Part shown: positions 17,420 through 26,475 of the stretch, in pieces
Layout: each line of letters begins with the position of its first letter
How positions within the stretch are numbered: the first letter of the stretch is position 1
Assembly: GCF_002879615.1 (NCBI RefSeq)
Contig: NZ_PNRF01000028.1
Location: 157,246-221,245 of the forward strand
Direction of reading: 5' to 3'
Origin: Billgrantia endophytica
GTDB lineage: Bacteria > Pseudomonadota > Gammaproteobacteria > Pseudomonadales > Halomonadaceae
Length of the DNA: 64,000 nt
Notes under the pieces: generated by a model
Seen by the model: the letters and a program-made list of their open reading frames with translations, nothing else
What the model was told of the DNA's origin: nothing
Database searches by the model: none
Translations under genes and position numbers: made by a program

Positions 17420-18405
17420 CAGGACGTCTCCTCGGCGGAGTTTCCAAGGCGTGAGCCGGGAGCCAGGCGCTCGCCCCGGGCATTGAGCAGGTCGCGAACC
17501 GGCAACGGCTTGCCACCGGGCAGTTGGGCGCGGGTCACGTGTAGTACCTCGTCACCTTGTGGGCCGCAGGCGATGCGCAGGGCCTCCGGGTCGTGTTCGA
17601 GCAGGGTGCCGGGCGGCTGGGGGGAGTCGCCAACGCGGCGGGTCGACGCCGTTGCCATCAGCAGACGCAGACGCTCTTTGCCCAGTGCGCACCAGGTGAC
17701 AGGCCAGGGATTGAAGGCGCGCACCTTGGCGGCAAGCGATTCGGCCGGCTGATGGAAATCCAGCTCGGCTTCGGCCTTGGAAAGCTTGGCGGCGTAGGTA
17801 ACGCCCTCTTCGGGCTGGGGGGTGGCGGTCAGCCTGTCCTCGGACAGGGCGTCCAGCGCCTCGACCATGGCGTCGCCACCGAGCGCAGCCAGGGTGTCGT
17901 GTAGTTCCCCGCCCGTGGTGGTGGCGCTGATCGGAGTGCGTCTCACCAGCAGCATGTCACCGGTATCCAGGCCGGCGTCCATCCGCATGATGGTCACGCC
18001 GCTTTCCCTGTCGCCGGCCTCGATGGCCCGCTGGATGGGCGCCGCGCCGCGCCAGCGGGGCAACAGCGAGGCGTGTACGTTGAGGCAGCCCCGCGGCGGG
18101 ATGTCCAATACCGCCTGGGGCAGGATCAAGCCATAGGCGACGACGACCATGATGTCCGCCTCGAACCCGGCCAATTCGGCCTGAACATCGGAAGGCTTGA
18201 GTGTTTCCGGCTGAAGGACCGGCAGGCCGTGTTCGAGGGCGAGTGCCTTGACCGGGCTGGCGGTGAGCCTGCGGCCGCGGCCGGCGGGTCGGTCGGGCTG
18301 GGTATACACGGCCACGACGGAGTGGCGGCTTTCCAGCAGCGCCGCCAGGCTGGACGCGGCGAAGTCGGGGGTGCCGGCGAAAACGACACGCAGGGGTCGG
18401 GACAT
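17419..18405 (-). CDS. fmt: Methionyl-tRNA formyltransferase
   Basis: 328 residues. It transfers a formyl group from 10-formyl-THF to Met-tRNAi to allow initiation. The N-terminal formyltransferase domain has VVFAGTPDFAASSLAALL and NVHASLLPRWRGAAPIQRAI; the C-terminal OB-like tRNA-binding domain follows from about 205. The ATG at 18405 (SRPLRV start) is chosen because upstream in-frame codons add an unrelated extension. It lies downstream of def, which removes the formyl group again. A hairpin separates the two. Confidence 0.96.
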   Translation of the reverse strand: MSRPLRVVFAGTPDFAASSLAALLESRHSVVAVYTQPDRPAGRGRRLTASPVKALALEHGLPVLQPETLKPSDVQAELAGFEADIMVVVAYGLILPQAVLDIPPRGCLNVHASLLPRWRGAAPIQRAIEAGDRESGVTIMRMDAGLDTGDMLLVRRTPISATTTGGELHDTLAALGGDAMVEALDALSEDRLTATPQPEEGVTYAAKLSKAEAELDFHQPAESLAAKVRAFNPWPVTWCALGKERLRLLMATASTRRVGDSPQPPGTLLEHDPEALRIACGPQGDEVLHVTRAQLPGGKPLPVRDLLNARGERLAPGSRLGNSAEETS

Positions 18406-18467
18406 GATGTTCGGGGCCTTGCCAGTGGGCGATAGCCTCATGATAACGGAGCTGGCCCGAAACAACG

Positions 18468-18502
18468 AAGGCCGGCACTGCATAAGGAGCAGGGCCGGCC
18501 TT
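18468..18502 (-). terminator. Hairpin between def and fmt
   Basis: AAGGCCGGC and GCCGGCCTT form a perfect 9-base stem with a 17-base loop. In the direction of transcription (minus) it is followed by CGTTGTTTCG, a weak T-rich stretch. It may partially terminate or attenuate def transcripts before fmt. Confidence 0.5.
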
Positions 18503-18520
18503 CAGGGCAAGCAGGCAGCA

Positions 18521-19033
18521 TCAGGCGGGCTGGGAGAGCCGGTGACGCTTCTGCATCTTCTTGAGCACTCGTTCGCGCTTCAGCGGCGAGAGATAGTCGA
18601 CGAACAGTATGCCTTCCAGGTGATCGTATTCGTGCTGGATGCAGTGTGCCAACAGCCCCTCGGCATCAAGCTCGTAGGGGGTGCCGTCCCGGTCCAGCGC
18701 CTTGAGGTGTACCTTCAACGCGCGCGGCACTTCGGCGTAGTATTCGGGAATCGACAGGCAGCCTTCGGACATGAGGTCGCGCTCGTCGCCGATGGGCGTG
18801 TACTCGGGGTTGATCAGCACCAGCGGCTTTGAGCGATCGTCACTGACGTCCATGACGATGACGCGGCGATGGACATCCACCTGGGTGGCGGCAAGCCCGA
18901 TACCGGCAGCGTGATACATGGTCTCGAGCATGTCGTCGATCAGCTGGCGCACCTCGTCGTCGACCGTCTCGACCGGCGCCGCCTTGTTGCGCAGCCGCTC
19001 GTCTGGAAATTCGAGGATAGGTAATTTGGCCAT
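18521..19033 (-). CDS. def: Peptide deformylase
   Basis: A 170-residue Fe2+-dependent deformylase that removes N-formyl groups from nascent proteins. All three family motifs are present: [17 protein letters not shown] (metal Cys) and QHEYDHLEG (two metal His and the catalytic Glu). Length matches type I deformylases. It is the first gene of the def-fmt-rsmB operon and divergent from the cell-wall-type gene at 19219, with a 185-base shared upstream region. Confidence 0.97.
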   Translation of the reverse strand: MAKLPILEFPDERLRNKAAPVETVDDEVRQLIDDMLETMYHAAGIGLAATQVDVHRRVIVMDVSDDRSKPLVLINPEYTPIGDERDLMSEGCLSIPEYYAEVPRALKVHLKALDRDGTPYELDAEGLLAHCIQHEYDHLEGILFVDYLSPLKRERVLKKMQKRHRLSQPA

Positions 19034-19218
19034 GGCGTTGGAACCACCGTTATGCTGTCGTCAGGAGATACCCTTATTCTAAGGGGCTGCGACTCATGGC
19101 GAAACCGTTCGAGCGCATATCTTCACGATAGAATCCGACTATATCACGACGCTTTGGTTCCCCTGGGGGTGGCGCCAAAAGGGTTTGAGCCGGGATATGG
19201 CGAGCAAGGGATGGTGGG

Positions 19219-20109
19219 ATGACCGGTAGAGCGAACAGCGGCGGGCTGGGCAGGTGGCTCCGGCATGCCTTGATAAGCGGCGCATGTGTCGCGTTGCTGG
19301 CGGGTGTCTCCCAGGCCCAGGCCCAGGGCCTTTCCTGGCAGCGCGAGGTTCGCCTGTCGCCGGAAGTCAGGCGTATTCCTGCTCGCGAAACCATCGGGCC
19401 GATCCCGCTTGAGGCGGTGCGGCACTTCCTTCGTGACTACCGGGTGGTCGATGACCCGGAAGCGCTGGACGAGTTGGCCTATGTGGTGGCCGGTGACGAC
19501 CGGCGCATCATCAGTGGGGCGGGCGACCGGCTCTATGCCCGTGGAGAGCTGGAACGTGGAATGCGTTACGGGATCTATCGCCTCGGTGAGCGGTACACCG
19601 GCGCGGCTTCCGGCGAGCTGCTGGGGCTGGAGCTGGAGGGTATCGGCCGGGCGCGGGTCGAGCGTCTGGAAGGAGACATTGCCGTGCTCCAGGTGCTGTC
19701 TTCGGTCCAGGAAGTGCGAAGCGACGACATTGTGCTGCCATTGGAGAGCCGAGGCCTGGACAGCGAATTCATTCCTCGGGCCCCCGGCGGGGATGTCGAT
19801 GGAAGGATCCTGGCGGTGCCGGGCGGTGTTCGCTTTGCCGGCCGGCTGCAGGTGGTGGCGCTGGACCGGGGACGGCGTGACGGCCTGGAAACCGGTCATG
19901 TGCTGCAGGTCGAACAGCAGGGCGAACTGGCCAACGACCCGCGCACGGGAGAGGCGTTGCGCCTGCCTGGTACGGCAGCTGGCCTGGTCATGGTTTTCCG
20001 GCCCTACGAGAAGATGAGCTATGGACTGGTCATGCGGGCCACTCGAATCTTGGAAGTTGGCGATCGGGTGCATAGCCCCCGGCAGGCACTGGGAACGGCA
20101 TTGCGATGA
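19219..20109 (+). CDS. LysM-type envelope protein lacking its LysM domain
   Basis: 296 residues with a signal peptide (hydrophobic LISGACVALLAGVSQAQA, cleavage near 35). The mature part matches the proteins found next to dprA in Pseudomonas and relatives: LSPEVRRIP, PIPLEAVRHFL, GAGDRLYARG, GRILAVPGGV and GLVMVFRPYEKMSYGLVM. Those relatives carry a LysM peptidoglycan-binding module right after the signal peptide. Here the signal runs directly into the downstream domain and no YxVxxGDTLW-like motif is present. It overlaps dprA by four bases (ATGA). Function is unknown; an envelope role is inferred. Confidence 0.85.
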   Translation: MTGRANSGGLGRWLRHALISGACVALLAGVSQAQAQGLSWQREVRLSPEVRRIPARETIGPIPLEAVRHFLRDYRVVDDPEALDELAYVVAGDDRRIISGAGDRLYARGELERGMRYGIYRLGERYTGAASGELLGLELEGIGRARVERLEGDIAVLQVLSSVQEVRSDDIVLPLESRGLDSEFIPRAPGGDVDGRILAVPGGVRFAGRLQVVALDRGRRDGLETGHVLQVEQQGELANDPRTGEALRLPGTAAGLVMVFRPYEKMSYGLVMRATRILEVGDRVHSPRQALGTALR

Positions 20110-21236
20110 GTGGGATGGCATTATCATCATCGGTACCGGGAGCGCGGGAATGGCTGGCGCTGATGCGGCTGCCCGGCATGGGACCCGCACGGCTGGCCGA
20201 GATGATGGCGTCGTCGCCGGCCTGGCCCGATGGCTGGCTGGCACGGCTGCCCCGGGGGACTGCGACGTCACTGCGGCTATGGCTCGACCATCCGGCGCGC
20301 AGCCCCCTGAATGAGACGGTCGAGGCGGACCTGGCCTGGCTGGCGGCCGCACCCGATCGACACCTCCTGTATCCCGGGCATGCCGCCTGGCCGGCGCTGC
20401 TGGGGCAGATAGCCGACCCGCCACCGGTGCTCTGGGCTCGGGGAGACCTCGATGCCCTCCTGCCGCTTTCACTGGCAATCGTCGGTTCACGCCGGCCTAC
20501 CCGTGAGGGGCTGACGAATGCGGCGGCTTTCGGCCGTGAACTGGCGTCGCGGGACTGGTGTGTCGTCAGCGGCCTGGCGCTGGGCGTCGACGGTGCCGCC
20601 CAGCATGCCGCCCTCGAGGCGGGAGGACGCAGTGTGGCGGTGCTGGGCTGTGGTGTGGACATCATCTATCCACCACGCCATGCAGGGCTTTACCATCAGC
20701 TCCTCGAGCGCGGTGGCCTGGTGCTTTCCGAACATCCCCCCGGCACCCGTGCGCGGCCAGGTTTCTTTCCCCGGCGAAACCGCATCGTCACCGGCCTCTC
20801 CCTGGGCGTGCTGGTCGTGGAAGCGGCCGAGAAGAGCGGCTCCCTGGTCAGTGCACGACTGGCCATGGAGCAGAACCGGGAGGTCTTTGCCTTGCCCGGA
20901 TCGATTCACAATCCCCAGGCCCGGGGCTGCCTGGACCTGATCCGTCAAGGCGCGGTGCTGGTACGCCGGGTCGACGACATCCTCGAGGAATTGACCCAAT
21001 GGACAGCGGCGGTGCCGCGTTCCCTTGCGCCGCCCCCGCATGCGCTACCCACGGGCAGGGCGTTCAGTGAAGACCCCTTGCTGCGCTGGCTCAGCGACAC
21101 GCCGTCTCCCCTCGACTCCCTGGTTTCCCTGACCGGCCTGGCGGTGCCCGATTGCCAGCGGCGCCTGTTGGAACTCGAACTGGAGGGGCTCGCGGCACAG
21201 GCTCCCGGTGGCTGGGTTCGCCTGCCGCGGTCGTGA
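20106..21236 (+). CDS. dprA: DNA-processing protein DprA
   Basis: 376 residues. The N-terminal SAM-like helical region is followed by the Rossmann-fold DprA core: LAIVGSRRPT near 122, SGLALGVDGAAQHAAL, AVLGCGVDIIYPP, FPRRNRIVTGLS and EAAEKSGSLVSARLA. A C-terminal winged-helix domain (about 315-375) completes the protein. DprA loads RecA on incoming single-stranded DNA during natural transformation. The start overlaps the preceding stop, and tsaC follows after 110 bases, as in many gammaproteobacteria. Confidence 0.96.
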   Translation: MSGMALSSSVPGAREWLALMRLPGMGPARLAEMMASSPAWPDGWLARLPRGTATSLRLWLDHPARSPLNETVEADLAWLAAAPDRHLLYPGHAAWPALLGQIADPPPVLWARGDLDALLPLSLAIVGSRRPTREGLTNAAAFGRELASRDWCVVSGLALGVDGAAQHAALEAGGRSVAVLGCGVDIIYPPRHAGLYHQLLERGGLVLSEHPPGTRARPGFFPRRNRIVTGLSLGVLVVEAAEKSGSLVSARLAMEQNREVFALPGSIHNPQARGCLDLIRQGAVLVRRVDDILEELTQWTAAVPRSLAPPPHALPTGRAFSEDPLLRWLSDTPSPLDSLVSLTGLAVPDCQRRLLELELEGLAAQAPGGWVRLPRS

Positions 21237-21346
21237 ATGGGCGTGTTAGCATGGTCCCCCTCTTTTGCTGGATGCATCGACAGTCGCTTCCAGTGGTATT
21301 GCTGCGCCTTGCCCTGCGAGGTGCGCCCCGCTCAGTGAGGAGAGTC

Positions 21347-21904
21347 ATGACCGAGGCCCGTTCACTGGATGCTGCCGTGGCCGCGCTGCGTGCTGGTGGC
21401 GCCATTGCCTATCCCACCGAGGCCGTGTGGGGGATCGGCTGTGATCCCGATAACGATGAGGCCGTGGTGCGCCTGCTGCGGCTCAAGCAACGCGACCCGG
21501 CCAAGGGGCTGATCCTGGTAGCCGCCAGCATCACCCAGTTCGAGCCCTGGCTCGAGGGCCTGCCCCTGGCGCTGCATGCGCCGTTGGCTGCGACCTGGCC
21601 GGGGCCCAATACCTGGCTGGTGCCGGATAACGGCCGCACCCATGCGCTGGTGCGCGGAGCCCATGACTGCGTGGCCCTTCGGGTCAGCGACCACCCCGGC
21701 GTCGTGGCGCTGTGCGAGGCCTTCGGTGGGCCGGTGGTGTCCACCTCCGCCAATCGGGCGGGCGAGCCGGCGGCGCTGAGCGCCGAGGCAGTCCGCACTG
21801 CTTTCGGCGACGCACTGGATGCCATCCTCGAAGGCGACCTGGGGGGGCTGGGGCGACCCAGCACCATTCGCGACCTGATCAGCGGCCGAGTGCTACGCGC
21901 CTGA
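21347..21904 (+). CDS. tsaC: Threonylcarbamoyl-AMP synthase
   Basis: A 185-residue short-form YrdC/Sua5 protein that makes threonylcarbamoyl-AMP from Thr, bicarbonate and ATP for t6A37 tRNA modification. Motifs seen are AYPTEAVWGIGCDP (substrate pocket), LKQRDPAKGLILVA, WPGPNTWLVP, ALRVSDHP and STSANRAGEPA. The ATG at 21347 follows GAGGAGAG. Upstream in-frame codons from 21152 overlap dprA and do not fit the family. Confidence 0.95.
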   Translation: MTEARSLDAAVAALRAGGAIAYPTEAVWGIGCDPDNDEAVVRLLRLKQRDPAKGLILVAASITQFEPWLEGLPLALHAPLAATWPGPNTWLVPDNGRTHALVRGAHDCVALRVSDHPGVVALCEAFGGPVVSTSANRAGEPAALSAEAVRTAFGDALDAILEGDLGGLGRPSTIRDLISGRVLRA

Positions 21905-23664
<1,760 letters not shown>

Positions 23665-23691
23665 GGGCCCGTCAACCGTTTAATTTGCCGT

Positions 23692-23720
23692 TTGACACCT
23701 TCAACGCTGCTTCATAGGGT
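23692..23720 (+). promoter_or_regulatory. Sigma-70-type promoter of the ABC importer operon
   Basis: TTGACA (23692-23697), a 17-base spacer and TAGGGT (23715-23720) lie about 70 bases before the binding-protein start. The -35 is a perfect consensus and the spacing is optimal; the -10 is weaker, leaving room for regulation. Confidence 0.65.
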
Positions 23721-23731
23721 AGGTGCGTGAT

Positions 23732-23750
23732 ATTCATGCAATGCACGAAT
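23732..23750. promoter_or_regulatory. Near-perfect palindrome downstream of the ABC promoter
   Basis: ATTCATGCAATGCACGAAT pairs with itself at 8 of 9 positions around the central base. It lies about 12-30 bases after the -10 box, where a bound repressor would block transcription. No regulator gene is adjacent. Operator function is inferred. Confidence 0.45.
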
Positions 23751-23787
23751 TTGGCATGAAAAACCATTACAACCCGAGGTGGAAGCA

Positions 23788-25407
23788 GTGAAAACCATCA
23801 ACAACAATCTTTTCGCGAGAAAGCTCCTCGCCGGTGCGGTGGGTCTGGGGCTGAGCACCCTGGCCGTTTCAGCCACGGCTCAGGAGCCGGTTGCCCCGAT
23901 CAATCTGATGACCACCACCGAGTCCTATGACCCGATCCGCTATGAGGCCGCGTTCATCATTGCCGAACGCTGGCGTGAACTGGGCTTCGAGGTCAACGTT
24001 CAGCCCACCGAGTTCAGCACCGCGCTTGAGCGCTTCTACGATCAGCAGGATTTCGATGCCACCATTCTGGGCTGGACCGGACGCACCGACCGCCTCGATC
24101 CGCAATTCTTCCTGAGCACCCTGGACTCGCGCCAATCCAATCTGGGGGGCAACAATCCCGGCGGTTATGACAATCCCGAGTTCGATGCGCTGTTCGACGA
24201 GCAGTCCCGCGAGTTCGACCCCGACGCGCGCCAGCAACTGGTGCAGGAGATGCAGGAACTCTACAAGTCCGACGTGCCGCTGCTGATCCTGTTCTATCGC
24301 GACGAAGTGGTGGCCTACAACAACGAGGCCTTCGAGGGCTTCAATCCCATGGCGGGCGAAGGGCTCTACAGCGAATGGGGCCCGATGGAGGCGGTGCCGC
24401 TGGGCGAGCGCAGCGTGCTGCGCATCGGTGGGCCGCAGGAACCGGACAACCTCAATCCGCTGGCGTCCACCTCGGTGTGGGGCTGGAAGTGGATGCGCCT
24501 CTACTACGATCGCCTGGTGCGCCTCTCCGCCGACGTGGAGCCGCTACCCTGGGCCGCCGAGTCGGTGGATCAGGTCGACGACACCACCATTGCCGTGACC
24601 CTGCGCGAGGGCATGACCTTCCATGATGGCGAGCCGGTCACGGCCGAGGACGTGGCCTTCACCTTCAACTACTATCTCGACCAGGACTACAGCTACTTCA
24701 ACTCTTATCTGGCCGCCCTGGACAGCATCGAGCAGATCGACGATCTCACCGTGCACTTCCATCTCGGCGAGCCCTCGGCGTCGTTCGCCAGCATCACGCT
24801 GTCGCAGATTCCGATCCTGCCCAAGCACATCTGGGAAGAGATCGAGGATGCCTCGACCCTGTCGCCCTCCGACACGCCCACCGTCGGCTCCGGCCCGTTC
24901 GTGCATGAGCGCTTCGATCGCGGCGAGTTCATGGCCCTGAGCAAGTTCGAGGACCACTTCCATGCCGACGAGATCGCCGTGGACGGCGTCGAGTTCATCA
25001 TCTATGCGGACATGGAAGGCGTCTACACCGGCCTGCAGACCGGCCAGATCGACGTCACCGCCTGGCGCATGGAGCCCGGCCAGATCGGCCTGGCCGAGGC
25101 CGAGGAGCATCTCAACGTGGTCAACGTGCCGGATTTCGGCTACTACCACCTGACCTTCAACCTGCGCCGCGAACCCTTCGACGACCGCGCCGTGCGCCGC
25201 GCGCTGGCCATGGCCAGCGATCGCGAGCGCATGGTCAACGTGCTGCTCGATGGCCGTGGCGAGGTTGGCGCCAGCGTGATCGCACCGGTCAACACCTTCT
25301 GGAACGATCCGTTCGTCGAGCGTTTCCCGTTCGACATGGATGCCGCCCGCGCGGAGCTGGAAGAGGCGGGTTACTCGTGGGATAGCGACGGCCGCCTGGT
25401 CAAGTAA
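23788..25407 (+). CDS. Peptide/nickel-type ABC substrate-binding protein with permuted domain order
   Basis: A 539-residue periplasmic binding protein of SBP family 5. The GTG at 23788 has GAGG eight bases upstream and gives a clean signal peptide (cleavage about 31). The normal order of the family is inverted. Residues about 36-200 match the usual C-terminal part: AAFIIAERWRELGFEV, ATILGWTGRTDRLDPQFF, YDNPEFDALFDE, DVPLLILFYRDEVVAYN. From 209 the usual N-terminus follows: LRIGGPQEPDNLNPL, LREGMTFHDGEPVTAEDVAF, ILPKHIWEEI. The protein ends at the segment AARAELEEAGYSWDSDG, which in relatives leads directly into the part found here at the front. Total length equals one binding protein, so circular permutation is more likely than fusion. 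Substrate unknown. First gene of the operon. Confidence 0.88.
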   Translation: MKTINNNLFARKLLAGAVGLGLSTLAVSATAQEPVAPINLMTTTESYDPIRYEAAFIIAERWRELGFEVNVQPTEFSTALERFYDQQDFDATILGWTGRTDRLDPQFFLSTLDSRQSNLGGNNPGGYDNPEFDALFDEQSREFDPDARQQLVQEMQELYKSDVPLLILFYRDEVVAYNNEAFEGFNPMAGEGLYSEWGPMEAVPLGERSVLRIGGPQEPDNLNPLASTSVWGWKWMRLYYDRLVRLSADVEPLPWAAESVDQVDDTTIAVTLREGMTFHDGEPVTAEDVAFTFNYYLDQDYSYFNSYLAALDSIEQIDDLTVHFHLGEPSASFASITLSQIPILPKHIWEEIEDASTLSPSDTPTVGSGPFVHERFDRGEFMALSKFEDHFHADEIAVDGVEFIIYADMEGVYTGLQTGQIDVTAWRMEPGQIGLAEAEEHLNVVNVPDFGYYHLTFNLRREPFDDRAVRRALAMASDRERMVNVLLDGRGEVGASVIAPVNTFWNDPFVERFPFDMDAARAELEEAGYSWDSDGRLVK

Positions 25408-25437
25408 CTCTCTTCGTTCCGATACGCGTACGTCACC

Positions 25438-25468
25438 ACTCCCCACCGCTCACAAGGCGGTGGGGAGT
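25438..25468 (+). repeat. Strong intercistronic hairpin after the binding-protein gene
   Basis: ACTCCCCACCGC and GCGGTGGGGAGT form a perfect 12-base stem with a 7-base loop, 30 bases after the binding-protein stop. No T run follows, so it is more likely a 3' stabiliser or partial attenuator. Either would let the binding protein be made in excess over the permeases. Confidence 0.6.
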
Positions 25469-25494
25469 GCACAGTCGTCAACAGCGAGCAAGCC

Positions 25495-26475
25495 ATGTCG
25501 TCACGCAGAAGCTACCTGATACGCCGTGTCCTTCACGGCTTCATGGCGTTGTTCATCATCGCCACGTTGCTGTTCTTCCTGTTCCGCCTGGGATTGCCGG
25601 ACCCCACCGCGGCGCTGATCACGGAAGGCTTGAGCCCCGAGGAGCGCGAGCGGGTGCGCGCCAGCTTCGGCCTCGACCGGCCGATCTGGGAGCAGTATTT
25701 CCTCTACCTGGTCAACATCCTCCAGGGCGATTTCGGTTATTCCTTCCACTATCGCGCCCCGGTGGCCGACATCATCTGGGAGCGGCTGGGCAACACCATG
25801 ATCCTGATGTTGCCCGCCATCGTGCTGGCCTATGCCGTCGGTGCCCCGCTGGGCGCATGGCTCTCCTGGCGCCGCGGGAGCCGCACGGACACCACCGGCA
25901 TCTTCGTGGGGCTGATGTTCCGCTCGGCGCCGATGTTCTGGACCGGCATGATCGCCATCCTGGTATTCGGGATCGGGCTTGGCTGGCTGCCCACGAGTGG
26001 CATGCGAACCCTGCCCTACGAGGCCTCGGGTTTCTTCGACAAGATCTTCACGCTGGATTTCCTGCATCACCTGATCCTGCCGGCACTGGTGGTGGCGCTC
26101 TACTACCTGGGCTCGCCGCTGCTGATCATGCGCAACACCATGCTCGAGGTGTACGGCGAGGATTTCATCGAGATGGCCCGCGCCAAGGGGCTGCCGGAGC
26201 GGCGTATTCTTTACGCCCACGCGGCTCGCAATGCGCTGCTGCCGGTGGTGACGCAACTGGCGGTGACCATCGGGCTTGCCGCCGGTGGTCAGGTGGTCGT
26301 CGAAGTGGTGTTCTCCTGGCCCGGGCTGGGGCGCGAGATACTCAACTCGGTGCGCACCTCGGACTTCCCCCTCGCCCAGGCCAGTTTCCTGGTGATGGCG
26401 GCCTTCGTGATCACCCTCAACCTGCTGGTGGACATTCTCTACACCTTGCTTGATCCGAGGGTGAGTTTCAAATGA
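25495..26475 (+). CDS. ABC importer permease, DppB type
   Basis: A 326-residue inner-membrane permease with about six transmembrane helices. The N-terminal signature is YLIRRVLHGFMALFIIATLLFFLFRL. ERERVRASFGLDRPIWEQYFLYL and GDFGYSF are typical of DppB/OppB. The cytoplasmic EAA loop is EMARAKGLPERRILYAHAARNALLP and contacts the ATPase. The next permease gene overlaps by four bases. It forms the pore together with the propeller-bearing permease. Confidence 0.93.
   Translation: MSSRRSYLIRRVLHGFMALFIIATLLFFLFRLGLPDPTAALITEGLSPEERERVRASFGLDRPIWEQYFLYLVNILQGDFGYSFHYRAPVADIIWERLGNTMILMLPAIVLAYAVGAPLGAWLSWRRGSRTDTTGIFVGLMFRSAPMFWTGMIAILVFGIGLGWLPTSGMRTLPYEASGFFDKIFTLDFLHHLILPALVVALYYLGSPLLIMRNTMLEVYGEDFIEMARAKGLPERRILYAHAARNALLPVVTQLAVTIGLAAGGQVVVEVVFSWPGLGREILNSVRTSDFPLAQASFLVMAAFVITLNLLVDILYTLLDPRVSFK

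Noticed and set aside
25467..26453. Second plus-strand frame over the DppB-type permease
   Set aside because: It is a +1 shadow of the permease gene, which has proper membrane segments and the EAA loop in the other frame.
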